In this document: piece after piece, positions 32,524 through 45,060 of the stretch
How positions within the stretch are numbered: position 1 is the stretch's first letter
Layout of the letters: every line of letters starts with the position of its first letter
DNA from: Takakia lepidozioides
Lineage: Eukaryota > Streptophyta > Takakiopsida > Takakiales > Takakiaceae
Direction of reading: 5' to 3'
NCBI GenBank assembly: GCA_030704615.1
Contig: CM060732.1
Location: forward strand, 33,649,053-33,709,052
Length of the DNA: 60,000 bases
Translations under genes and position numbers: made by a program
Notes under the pieces: generated by a model
The model's input: only the letters and a program-made list of their open reading frames with translations
What the model was told of the DNA's origin: nothing
Databases searched by the model: none

Positions 32524-35500
32524 CTACTCTACGGGAGATGGCCAAGCAGGTTCTGCTTTGATGTACATATCAGGCCTCGAGTCCGAGTTGGCCCACCCGA
32601 CCGGGAGGACAACCTTTTGAAGCTTTCTTGGGACCGATTGTACTATGCCACCTTGGTCATGCCCATCCATGAGCAACTTTCCAATTTTAACCTTCCACTC
32701 TGTCCCAAGGTCAGCCCCCTCACCTCCCTTATTGTGATCATGTACCACACGGTGGCAAAAATTCAGGAGAGAGCCCAAACCACTGTTACGATTCCACCCA
32801 TAGTCTTCCAGAATCACTGCCTCCTCATCCGTGATGTCCCGACCCACCTGTGTATACAACACACTGCAAATGTCACTATTCACAGCGGACAATTGACTAT
32901 TGATTTATCTTGTCCACTTGTAGAGAGTGACACGTAGCTTTTGTAACACTGGATCAACGAGATCAAAACGACTAAATTAAGCCTCAAATACCCTACTAAG
33001 GGGAATCCCACCAGCTGCCAACTAACAAAGGGCAGAATGTCAACTTGACCCTTCTCAACATAATGCTAACTCCCCCCTGCAGCCAGGCATGAACTGCAAG
33101 AGCTGCATAAAGTGAATAATACAGCTGGAAAACGCAGTAACTAGAGTAGGGTCCACATTTGGTTCGTGTCTAGGAAAGGTGCTACAAGAGAGGCTTCACT
33201 GCACTGCCTCCTTCCACACGAAGCCCCAAACAAGTGATTGTGTCAAAGAGAACCTCAAAGGAGAGCCTCCAAGGCAAATTTGCGAAGATGTTGATTAAGA
33301 ATGTACTCATAATACGACGTGTTCCGTAGTCTTGTGGCCATAGACCCCACGCCCAGTTTGGGCGGACAAAGATGTTGATCAAGAGTTGACACAAAGTTAT
33401 GACTCTTAGTTCCCACCAACCACACTCACCTCCAGCTGCCGATTTTCAAGGAGGGCTGCCCGACCAGTGCTAGCCACACTCATGACAGTAATCAGACGCT
33501 GTACTTGCCACTGTACAGGTAGTGTCTGTACCAGCTCAAAGAAGTATGTTGCAAATCCATACTCTGGGCGCTCCATCACAATTCTGCATTGAAGTAGAAA
33601 GTTAGATTTATGCACGGTGAGCCGCCAAGGAGATGGTGCCCACAAGTCTGATACTGGTCATCACCAAAGTAGATCTCGTACCATTAGTATGTGTTAATAT
33701 TATGCATTTTAGGCATCCTACAGGATTTGAACCTGTGACCTTCAACTTAGAAGGTTATTGCTCCATCCAAGTGAGCTAAGAATGCACTATCTGATCTGAT
33801 AGTTGATTCACAAATGCTGTGAGAATGGCTAGGGTAAATGTGAATTAACCAGTAGGATATCAATCATCAACCAACCAGGGATGTATTTGGATTTTAGGGT
33901 AGGCCAAACATGTGATTGGAAATGTAGTACAGGACTCACAATGCAAGAATCCGTAAAAAGTCTCCTGGAAGCTAATGGCTACTCTACCTTACCACTGATT
34001 AGAGATCGAAGCAAGAAATGCAGTTTGGCAGCAGATACTCTGGTCACCTGTGGTTCCACACCGGGTCAGTTTACTGGCCTTCCTCTTGCAGTTCAAGTGT
34101 ACTGTGATGACCATTCTGCTGTTTGAAAGAAACTCTACCAGATACAAACCTGTTATGTTTCTCAAACACAAAGAGGAACGCATGAAGACGTCGACACCAT
34201 CCCCACTCCACTGGCCACTTTCGCCGCCGAAGTGATTTTGTCTGCCACCCGAAAAGCAACAACCAAATTGAACAGTCTGTCTAAAACAAACACTAACATG
34301 AACAGTGTCCTCTCACAAACACATACACCTCACAAAAAATGAGAAATACAGAAGATCAACATCTAAATATCAAGTACAGAGGATACATGCTAAACCACTG
34401 ATCATTCAAGAGGTTTGTTCCTCTGGCCTGCCTGTTCAATTAATGAGAGGAGACAGGCCAAGCAATAGTGTGGGAGTGCGCTTGAATTCGACCCCAGCCC
34501 CTTAGAAGCTATGAGGTCCTTTGTAAAGCCAGTAGCTCCTCTCCAAAGCTGTGCACAATGTCAAGCAATGAGTAAATTACAGTGGACACGTGTGGGGACA
34601 AATCAGAAAATGAGTTACACATAAGCTGATATTGAGGTTCACCATATCTACTAAATATGATTCATGCGTTTACCTTGCCAATGACATTCTCAAGTTCACC
34701 GAAGGCATTCTCGTTACCCTCGGCATCCAGTCCATCATCCCAAGCCTCCCCATAAACTTGCATACCCTCAAGCAACCCTTTGTCTTGCAACTGCTGCGAG
34801 ATATCCCAACAAACCAATATCACGTCAACAGAGATTGATTTCCAACAAGATTAGCCTAACACTGTTCTTCCTAGCCTACAAGAGAACTAGTCTTAGAGTA
34901 CATGTTGCCAACCATCTACATATGATTGTATGCAACGAAAGTCCAAAGTCATACAAGAAGATACCTCAAGCAGGCCTGGTGCATCTTCTTGGAGAGCTGT
35001 CTCAATCGACCTGCAGATCAGCCACAAGAGATAAATGAAAAATCATCGAAGCTACCTATCCAACAGTGGTTCTTAGGAGTAGCATCACAATGAAATGAGT
35101 TCAAGAATGAGTCAGACTTATGTTGACCTTGCAAATCTTGCACTGCAAAAAAAAGAGATAAGAATAATGGGAACTCAAGGATTGAGAATCCAAAATTTCC
35201 TTGACTTTGAGAGCATGGTACTTTCTACTTCTTTAGAGAGGTATACATGACTAGGCCACTTGTCTCCCATTGACAAACTTTTCAGATCGTGTGCAACTCT
35301 ACAGTGTACTGAGTGGCACTCACACTTGGATGTTCTGTACAGTTACTTTGTCAGAAAGTGGCTTGCCTCCCAACAAAGGAGCCTCCTGCTTCATTATTGC
35401 CCTTATCTTGCGAGGAACTTCAATGGCCAAGTCCTGTGGCTGCTTTGTATCCTCCACTTCTCTCCTCTGTACCTGCCCCACTCGTTGGAACTTCCTTCTT

Positions 35501-38500
35501 GCTGAAGGAGGACAAGGGCCTGGTTCTTCGCCACCCTTCTCTTCCTCCCTTTGAACAACTGCAATACATCATTGACAGGAGATCAATATCAAAATGATAG
35601 AATACATAGCATTTGGACGGCCTACCCTTGAAAGAGAACAGCTGGGGAAAACAAATGCTGGGATCAGGGAAGATTATCTCCCTCTAAACTATGCAAGGCT
35701 TCAAGCAACTGTCACGCTTTGAATTTCATTGTTGCACCAGATGGATGAAGCTTCTTCTAGAAAAGACAATCACATATCAGAAAATTCAACTCTGCTTAGT
35801 CAATAACCTGTCAACCAAAACAACCAAAATGTCAACTTTATCTGTCAGGCACCTGGTACAGGGTCAGGATGTAGGAGATGCACTTATAGGACTAAACTTG
35901 CCAGACCCAATGCAAGAAAGTATATACTCCATGTCTTAGTCAAACTCCCATATAGTAACCACTTTATCAGCACTCCTGTAGACAGTAGTGGGGTGTCTTG
36001 GCACAACTTATGGAAATTCAGTCTGAAATTGCCACACTGCCCAGTTTCACAGTTTTGCACAGATGTGGTTAATGGGAATCAGTATTCATGTTTGGGATGG
36101 TATAGACAATGACTAGACAATAACTAACCCAGCTTTGAGCATCCTGAGTCGTTTGGACGTACGAATGGGAGAGCACTCAACTTGAAGTGGGCGGGCTTCC
36201 TACTGATGCTTAACGCTGGCACTACTGTGGTAACTCTGTGGTAGTAGTCACAATGTGCAAGAGAAGGCATGCAGATAGAGAGAAAAACCCAGGACCTCTT
36301 GCAATTCGATCTTAGCCCTATTTTCTTCTAGTTGCTGTCACAAAAAGGAAGGTCCACAACACGAACTCACCTGTTTTCAGCTCTGGCACCCAAACTTGTG
36401 AGTCATGATCTAACGTGATCTGTAACTCTGTTGGCTCAGCTTTTACTGGAGCTCCCATGATTTTATATTGCTCGTCCACCACCTCCGTGGAGCATTCTTT
36501 AATGAAAGAAACCTGAGAAACAAGTAAAGAAATCTTCTCTGTGCTTCTGCTCTCTAGCATGGCTACTTGCCGGCATGCCACTGGAGTTGCATCTTCCACA
36601 ACTCGATTCCCCGATTGGATAGTTTGTGCAACATTGCTTATTGGTTGGCACCCATCTGTTGGACTGAACTCTACAGAGCTACTTGCAAACTGAGGGTTGA
36701 ATTCCTTGCACTTATTTCCATGAAAAGGCGTCTGAGGTGAATGACCCTCTTTCTGATTTACTCCAAGAGAGCTTTCCCTAGCTGACAGAGTATGCTCCCA
36801 CTCATCCAACGCCTTCTCCTTCACTTCCAACTCTTCTTTCTGGACTTGCAATGCAGCCTGCTGACAATATCATGACATCAGGGTGCAAAATATTTCTTAG
36901 AATCCTGTTATACAAGACAGTAAATGCATTGACAAGGATGGGCATAATTCATATTTGCAAAATAGATATGTACCTATTACTGTGCTTATAAAGTGAAGTC
37001 CAGTCATGGTAAGATGATCTATCTGATACGCCTTTAAGAAACCGAGAAGGAAAGAGATACATCATGTGGACCTTATCTTTCTCAATCTGCCGTTGCATTT
37101 GCCTGAGCTCCGCCAGCTGTCAATTCCAATGCCCATGTGTCAGGTACCATCCCATCTTTCAAAGCAAACAACAGGTCCCCGTCAACTGTTGGCATGCACA
37201 TGATTAAAAAGAGAATGTGATACCTGGACAGCAATGTCTGTGCTTGTGCGCTCCATGGCCTCCTTCTCTGCTATCACTTCTTTTACCTGTCTCCATAGCC
37301 ACTATGATTAGTAAATGGTTGTCAGCTGTAATGTTCCTACTTATTTCACTTTGTGGTCAAAGGCACTTTTCTTGATATAATCTTCACTGCGGATAGGAAT
37401 AGTGAAGATCTTTCAGAAAATCTTCCAGTGTCATCCTGCCTTGCCTTCCTCATATGCTACTTCTTCCAAGTATCTTCCTTCCAATTTGTTTCATGAACGA
37501 AGATGCTTATAGCATTTAACCCTAATGAATTCCATGGGCCCTGGCAACCATAGGATTGTCTACAGATGGTGTCCTGATTTGATTGGTTGAGAGTTATATG
37601 GACCAATTGAGGCCATGGGTGCTCCTTTCCTCCCCTCCACTGTCTTAAGACCATCCACCAGTGGGGTTCATAACTAAGGAAAGGATGGTCAATGAAAAAT
37701 GCCGTGCCCTTTTTTTGGGTGGCCAGTATATGGAAACAGACACCTTACCTCATTCTGAATTTTCCGTCTCTCTGTTTCAGCTTGCTGCCTCAATGTACAG
37801 GCTTCAGCCTTCAGAACTCCAGCCAGTCTCTTCTCTTCTTTAACTGCTTCTTTCTGCTCATTGAATTCCCTTAGTCTGGCTTCCCTTGACTTCAGCGCCC
37901 TGCAACCAATTGCAACATAATGCAACATTAAGGGAGTGAGAATTAAATCTACAAATGCTTTCTGCTGGGGTCAATCAAGGCCATTGACCAGTCACTGATC
38001 AACAACTTGGTTATGGCCCTAAGAATATACAGCGTGACAGCCCAACAGCTTAAGAATTAGTGCACGGCTTACCTCTCTCGCAACTTCATGGCTCGTTCCA
38101 GCTCTACCCATAGCTTTTGACAATGGTTGGCAATCTGTACAGAGTCTACGAATCCATCTGCTGCTATTCCAGGTTTCTGATCGAGAAGCTCGTCTGAGGG
38201 AGGGAGATGAGTGCTGGTGCTTGGCCAACTTGAAGGAGATACCTGCATTTCATTCTCTGACATTGGCAAAATAACTGTCTGTAAATGGAATACACAAGGA
38301 GAAATAGGGTTTTCATGAGTAGTAACGACTCAGAATCTGTTCTACAGTATTTTGCTTGCCAATTTCTTTTGGCAATATGACCCCTGCCTCATTTGAACAC
38401 CGCAGAAAAGAGGGGAAGGAGGGAGGGACAATAAATAGCAGAATGAGGGCCACCACATCACTGGCAGCTCCTCCAGGTAGTGGGATGTGTCTTTGCAACT

Positions 38501-39744
38501 AAAATCACTCTCCAGCTAGCATCCCTGGAATAAATAATAAAAGTGTGCATGCATCCAACATAAAACACCTAAAGATTACTGATGCTATCCCAACTGGACT
38601 ATCCCCACGCGTCATGACTTGACAGCTTCAAGTAGTAGTGTAATTGCACTATTAGGTCACAGATACCCATGCAAATACAATTATTAACCAATGGCTAGAG
38701 TTTCACCTTAAATCTTAAAATATAGTTCAAACTTCAGGCATCCCAGACAACAGTTCCTCTGCGTTCCTGCCCTGAACTGAGTTGATCCCAATTTCCTATT
38801 TGACTGCAGTTCTTGGTCTGCAATCCTAGCTTTGTAGCTGAACGAGGAGTCATTAATAGATGGATATCCTTCTCGAGCCATGGACTTCACTGGGACAAGT
38901 CTGTGTGTCTCTTCCCCCTTCATAAGCTCGTGTGCTGGAAAGGGACTGTTTTCAGATATTCCAAGTAAGCGAAGGTAAGCAAGGGTCAAATATGCAAATT
39001 AGATATTATCGACACATTGTACATTCTATAAGCCAGAGTAAACCTCTCTGAATCTCAGAGAGACAGAGAATGTACTCGTAAGACGTTGTTTGCAGTGGCC
39101 TTGTGGCCATAGTTTGGGCCCACCTCGGGCGGATCTCAGGGAGAGAGAGAGAGAGAGAGAGAGAGACGTCCGACCTCCTTGCAAAGACTACAGGTTTTAG
39201 GTTTACCTGCATTGGGCATCTCTCCAACGTTTTCGCCAGCTGCTTGGGCCGTCTGCGCAGCCATGTTGCCAGCTTTTTGTGCGTTCTTAAATTGTTTGAA
39301 CTTACTGCGATAAAGCGCAGGAGCAGGCCTGGGTTCTATACGGTGACCATCACCAAAACCGTTCAAGACCTGATGGGGAATGGTGTTGAGAAAAGGCTGC
39401 CTGGCCAAATTGGTAGGGATTTGGCCTACAAAATTCTCAGGTGGCATTGAGGCACATGTGTTGGGGCCAGCCAAATCAGGGGACGCAAAAGCAGACAAAT
39501 TTCTTCGTGCAGGATCGGGGTTTCGAAAGTGCATGGGCCCATGCGTGGCACCCCTCATAACCGGCTTCCTCCTTGCTCCGTGACTATCGTCCGGCCACGA
39601 CGAGGGACTGCTCGGTAGAACGGAAGAATTTTGGCCAACATTTGATGCGCCCGGAGGACGTGGGGACACCAAAACTCCACTGAAATCACCTTGCAAAGGA
39701 GCAATGGTCGGGCGAGCCCACGGCGAGGGCGGTCTATGAGACAT
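32524..39744 (-). CDS. Multi-exon coiled-coil protein with a conserved C-terminal region
   Basis: Start ATG 39744 (MSHRPPSPWARPTIAPLQG), first exon to 39207 ending EMPNA at a GTAAAC donor; Pro/Ser-rich, disordered. Later supported segments: 38945 to about 38710 (FPAHELMKGEETHRLV), about 38280-38072 (MSENEMQVSP...LERAMKLRE), about 37900-37749 (ALKSREARLREFNEQKEAVK), about 37289-37226, about 37120-37083, about 36860-36371 (QVQKEELEVKEKALDEWEHT), about 35560-35320 (DLAIEVPRKIRAIMKQEAPL), about 35015-34980, about 34810-34670, about 34220-34149 (WPVEWGWCRRLHAFLFVFEK), about 33590-33430 (PEYGFATYFFELVQTLPVQW), and about 32860-32524 (DYGWNRNSGLGSLLNFCHRV). The middle forms heptad-rich coiled coils. 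The C-terminal blocks look well conserved but I cannot name the family. Exon edges not given as exact are approximate. Introns hold a tRNA-like sequence and two dispersed repeats. Confidence 0.65.
33296..33366 (-). repeat. Dispersed short repeat, copy A
   Basis: Reverse-complement match to the family consensus (CAAACTGGGCGTGGGGTCTATGG / CCACAAGGCTACGG / AACGTCTTATGAGTACATTC). Lies in the coiled-coil gene, probably an intron. Confidence 0.75.
33712..33785 (-). tRNA. tRNA-Arg(UCU)-like sequence, probably an organelle-derived pseudo-tRNA
   Basis: On the minus strand 74 nt fold as a cloverleaf. The acceptor stem GCATTCT/AGGATGC pairs in all seven positions (one G-U). The D arm is GCTC...GAGC, the anticodon loop CTTCTAA (anticodon TCT) and the T arm ACAGG-TTCAAAT-CCTGT. 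The anticodon stem has one mismatch (A-A at 27-43), and the discriminator base is C, not encoded CCA. The T loop TTCAAAT is more like organellar than plant nuclear tRNAs. It lies in an apparent intron, so a mitochondrial DNA insertion is more likely than a working nuclear gene. Confidence 0.55.
39060..39167 (-). repeat. Dispersed short repeat, copy B, next to a (GA)n run
   Basis: GAATGTACTCGTAAGACGTTG...AGTGGCCTTGTGGCCATAG followed by CACCTCGGGCGGATCTCAGG and (GA)14 at 39139-39166. It sits in the first intron of the coiled-coil gene. Confidence 0.75.
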
Positions 39745-41100
39745 GAAGGCGGCCGAACTACACAAAATACACACCAGAACAGGACAGAAAATGATGATTC
39801 ATGTCTCAAGCAAGAGCTGTCAGACTATCGGCCGAGGTATAGTAACTCGTTTTGATCCGAAGAGACAACACTACACGCTTCGCACACTCGCGCATCCGCT
39901 TTCCCCAGCTCTTCCATTCTCCTCAACGGCCCGCCTTCGTTTCTTTCACGAGGACATCACATCACATCTGAGATGTTGAAAAAACATTCTTCCCAAACAA
40001 AAACACGGCTTGAACACAGACCTTCACATATCAGCTGCATTCCATACCAAGAATCCGTCCCACAGATCTCAGAAGCGATCGGATGGAGAAATGCTCGAGA
40101 AGATCCCGAGAAAACCCCCAACAAAGCAGACAGGACACCGAAAGGAAGGGGAAGAAGCTCCACATTCTTTCTCCCATATCTTTCCCTTTCAGCGGTGTAG
40201 ATCTGCTGAAATTTTCATCCTCCGGACACCATTACTCAGACGTTACATAATCTTGTAGAAATTTCAGACTTTACACAGTCGTTATATCTTTCTAATTGAA
40301 CGTTCAAGATGAGACCCGAGGAACATCTTACGGCCAAAGAGAAGACTGAAGTCTTTTACATGCGGTATCTATCTCTCGATTCCCAAGTGTCAGAGTTACA
40401 TCGACGGGCCTTATTGCTACAACATAAATAAAGGAAACTATCTGAATATATAAAATTTATTATTTTCTATATATATACGATCAGTTTGTTTCTAGAGATT
40501 TGGAAAACAGCACGAGTGGCTACAGAGTTTTGCAAAATATAGTCGTACATTCTGTTCATCCATTGAAGGATAGGATCATCCATAATTGTTTTATTTGGAG
40601 AAGTTTGGCGATTTCATCCATGAAAAAACAGGGAATTTACGACAGAATATTCCCTTTTTCTTTTTGGAGGTCGAGAATTCGCCAATAAATAAAACGCTTT
40701 AAGTAAACGCTTATTATATAAAACGCTTATTACGATGTATCTGATAAACAAATAGGATTCAAAGAGGGATTCTGGTGCCGAGTCAGCGGGGTCGGCAAAT
40801 TCCGCGGTTGGAACAGGCGTGTCGACATAGGCGGAAGGCCATGGCGAGCACCGTCACAGAGCCACGAGGAAGAAGAAGAAGGCAGACTAGAAGGAGTCCG
40901 ATAGCATGAGAGAGACAAGGGATCCCATCAGAGCATTTTGGATGGGAAGAAGAACTCAAATTTGACAATTTCGAGAAGAGGTAGGGATCCAGAGGTGCTC
41001 AGGCAAGGCTGTATTGAGCCAGGTGGTTAGATTGCTGAGCACGGAAGGTTTGGTAGCGGGGCTGAGGGGATAGGGGATAATTCTGAGAGGGGGGTGAAAG

Positions 41101-41121
41101 GGGGAGAGAGAGAGAGAGAGA
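41101..41121. repeat. (GA)n microsatellite upstream of the FtsH gene
   Basis: Short GA run about 60 bp before the proposed start codon. GA/CT runs are frequent in plant 5' regions. Confidence 0.75.
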
Positions 41122-41175
41122 TAGAGAGGAGGGAATACTGGGAGAAGAAATTTTTGGTAACCAGAGTGGTTCCTC

Positions 41176-44100
41176 ATGTCATCGCAACGGTCGGCCGCTG
41201 TGGCACGCAAGCTTCGGCTGAATCTTGTGAGTTTCTGGGACGTCATTTGCTTCGGTGGTAGATTGACCACCCCCCTGTACCCGTCTGCCTGCCTTTCTGC
41301 ATATTCTTATTTTTGTGAGTTTCAAACAGGATGAACTTGGAGTAGTGGCATTCCACCTACTTGGATTGGAGGGGAAATGTGTTGTGGATTCGATTGGTTC
41401 TCTTTTCACACTCTTTCAGGTGGCGGGGGCTTTGCCTGCTTGGAATTTTACTGAATTTGTGAATACTGAGTCTGACCTACACTTCGTCGGATGTTTTTCA
41501 GGGGACTTTGCTCAATTCCAATACATCTTTAGCCTCGCAAGTGTACAAGAATTTGAATAGTTTAGGACAGACTCGGGGGTTGGTTACACCGTGCAATCAT
41601 GGACAAGTGGCATCCAGGCAATGGCTAAATAGGTTGATATGGCCTGGCATTTCTGGCCCCAGTATTGTTAGAACAGGTTTAGATAGGTTTGGGTTGCCGA
41701 GGCGATCCATATACAGCCATGAAGTGTCAAGAAGGGTTAGAAAGAGCTCCACTGTGCGGAGGGCATTTCTTCAAAACGGTGCATCCAGGAGAGCGTTTTC
41801 CAGTGAGAATCCCAGGAAAAAAGGTGAGCATATTTCAGAGGTAATTAAATCGTCACAACTATATCATTCTTGAAAGAACCCTTTGTGTGCCAAGACCAAG
41901 AGGGATTGATTTATAATTGTCGGAGGGTGAGCATAGAACACTTAGTTTTAGCAAGCGGGGTTGCTTCAGGATTATTGCTGGCTGGTGCTGGAGTCCAAGT
42001 GCTGAGCTCTAATTTGGGATTCGTCCACATCAGATTGGTGTATCAATTTTCACAAGCCCTGCACTATTCTGCTTTGAACCACAAGGCACATTCTTTTTTA
42101 ATTTCATCCAGCTTGTTGATGGTCAAATCTCCCCTTGACCAGATCTTCAGCCTCTATGACTTCATGCGCTGGAACCCTAAGTGAGGGTAAAAAGTAACAG
42201 AATGCTGTGAAGATTGTATTTTGTGGGCTTGCTGGTTTTCTCTACATCAGCAGGTGGCATTTTAGGTCTTTTTCATAGGTGGGGAGTGTGTCAACAACTA
42301 ATGCACAAGCTCATCGCATGTAGTGTTCCCAGCTTCAAGCATGCATGTCAGCAGAATTGGGTCCTCTTGCTGTAATCCATAAGGCCAGGTTCACAATCAC
42401 ACCTCTGCGAGCTAATCCCTGTTGGAGTGGTAGTAGGGTTCAGTCTTCTACTTTTCTCAAGTGGGGCTGAGTCTGGCAATGCTTCTGTGTGTTCAGGGTA
42501 TGAGAACTTCTATCCAAAGAACAAGAAAGATCTTCCCAAGGGCCGCAATGAGCAGAAATCAGAGTCAAAGAATGGTAAGGGGCTTTCAAGGCCTGCTGTG
42601 ATGCCATTCCTTCGCACTGGAAGCCAAATTCTGTGTGTAAGAATTCCTGCATTGCTACCCATTAAAGATGGGTTATTTCAGCTGTCATGTGAGTTGCACT
42701 ATTATAACTGGCAAAAAAGAGCAAGGATGAGGAACTGGATGAAGTAGTTGGATTGTTTCATTACATTTGAGTGAAGGATCTTGGCGTGAATGGGTTAGCT
42801 TATCCTCATTTGCTTCAGATCCTCTATTCTATGTAAGGAAATGATCCGTGTAGGCTGTTGCCCAGTGACAGGTTTCAAGTAGCAAACCATGTTGCAAAGT
42901 AGGCAGTTATGAGGTAATTTCTTTGACACTAAAACCAAGGGTTTAACATGTTTCAATGTATTGTCAGAAGATCCAAAATCTGAGGATCAAAAGATGTTCA
43001 CAGAAGTCCCTAAGGCACAGCTGCAGTCACTGATTGCAACGGGTGCTGCCACAGTCGCCATTCTAACCACTCTCTCCATTGGCCGCAGTGACGCTCAACA
43101 GGTATCCATCTTTGTCTTTCTAAGTGTTGTGGCATTCCATCAAGAACTCTTGGTTCACCAAATAGTGACCTACAATCTAGTTCTAAGAGTTACATGTAGA
43201 AACTACATCTTGTTGGTCGATATGAATATGTGCTTAAGCTTCTATGTGCTGAGAGTAAAAGGGAGCCCTTTCCAGGACATTGAGCCAAGAATGTCTCCCG
43301 CTCACTCGCATCTCCCTCTGTAAGTCAGCCCACTCTTAATTCCCACATTCCGTGTCGTCTTTTTGCAAGCAGATCAGCTTCCAGGAGTTTAAGAACAAGC
43401 TGCTGGAGCCAGGGCTGGTTGACCGGATCGAAGTCACGAATAAAAGTCTAGCAAAGGTGTATGTCCGGCCTGGGCCTTCCCAGTCTTTTTCCCAAGGGGC
43501 ACAGGGGGGCGGTGGGTCTGATGAAATGCAGATTGACACCCGGCCACAGGGTAGCCATGGGGGCAGCCAGTACAAGTATTACTTCAACATTGGGAGTATT
43601 GAGTCCTTTGAGCGTAAGCTGGAGGATGCGCAGGATGTGCTAGGGGTGAACCCTCATAACTATGTCCCAGTTACATATGTGTCAGAAATGAGCTGGCAGC
43701 AGGAACTCCTTCGATTGGCCCCCACGATCCTGTTGATTGCAGGATATATCTACTTTACACGACGGATGCAAGGAGGATTTGGAATTGGTGGAGGATCTGG
43801 AGGGGGTGGACGTGGGATTTTCAATGTGGGCAAGGCTCAAGTGACTAAGCTGAGCAAAAAGGCCAAAGATAAGGTTGGTTATGACAACTAGAAAGTTTGG
43901 GCAAGACCGGGGTATCTGCCAAGCTTGTTCATCCTAGAACATGCAAGTAATACGATATGAAGCAAATTGAGACAAGTAGCTGGATAGCTCTTTACTGGTT
44001 TATAACTGACTACCTTGGAGGGAGGATGAAGAGACAGATCAGACGTCATGAGGCATATGGGGATAAGACGTACTGCTCGTTGTGTTTGTATGTCACATAG

Positions 44101-45016
44101 GGGGGAGAACTGACTTGGGTGGGGAAGTATTTCTAGTGAGAACAGACTTCTTAAAAGAGGTTAAATCTCGTTGGTGGGACATTGCAGGTGATGTTCAAAG
44201 ACGTAGCAGGTTGTGACGAGGCCAAACAGGAAATTATGGAGTTTGTGCACTTCTTGAAGAATCCTAAAAAGTATCAAGAACTTGGTGCTAAAATCCCCAA
44301 GGGAGCTCTCCTGGTTGGTCCACCTGGCACTGGCAAAACACTCCTTGCCAAGGCTACGGCTGGTGAAGCAGGGGTTCCATTCCTCTCGATCAGCGGGTCA
44401 GATTTTATGGAAATGTTTGTAGGAGTGGGACCCTCACGCGTAAGAGACTTGTTTGCTCAAGCACGGCAGTCAAGTCCCAGTATTATCTTTATTGATGAAA
44501 TTGATGCAATTGGCCGCGCCAGAGGGAGGGGTGGGTTTGCAGGAGCCAACGATGAGAGGGAGAGCACCCTTAATCAGCTACTAGTTGAAATGGATGGGTT
44601 TGGAACAACTACTGGGGTGGTGGTCCTTGCTGGCACCAACAGGCCTGATATCCTGGACAAGGCACTGCTGCGACCAGGCCGTTTTGACCGTCAGATTTCA
44701 ATTGATCGCCCTGACATCAATGGTCGAGAACAGATCTTTAGGATCTATCTTAAAAAATTGAAGCTTGATCAGGACCCTGTTTACTATTCGCAACGAATGG
44801 CAGCTTTGACCCCTGGATTTGCAGGAGCTGACATTGCTAATGTGTGTAATGAGGCTGCGCTAATCTGTGCAAGGCATGAAAAGACTGTCATCACCATGGT
44901 ACATTTTGAGGCCGCGATTGATCGAATCATTGGTGGCCTTGAGAAGAAGATGCGGGTGGGTATTTCCTCTTGCATATCTTGTCTTTTCATTGTAACGGGG
45001 AGTAGCAATACTCTCT

Positions 45017-45060
<44 letters not shown>

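Noticed and set aside
39136-39206. Extension of the coiled-coil first exon into a Ser/Leu run
   Set aside because: A clear GTAAAC donor at 39206-39205 precedes it. The Ser/Leu run is only translated (GA)n from the dispersed repeat.
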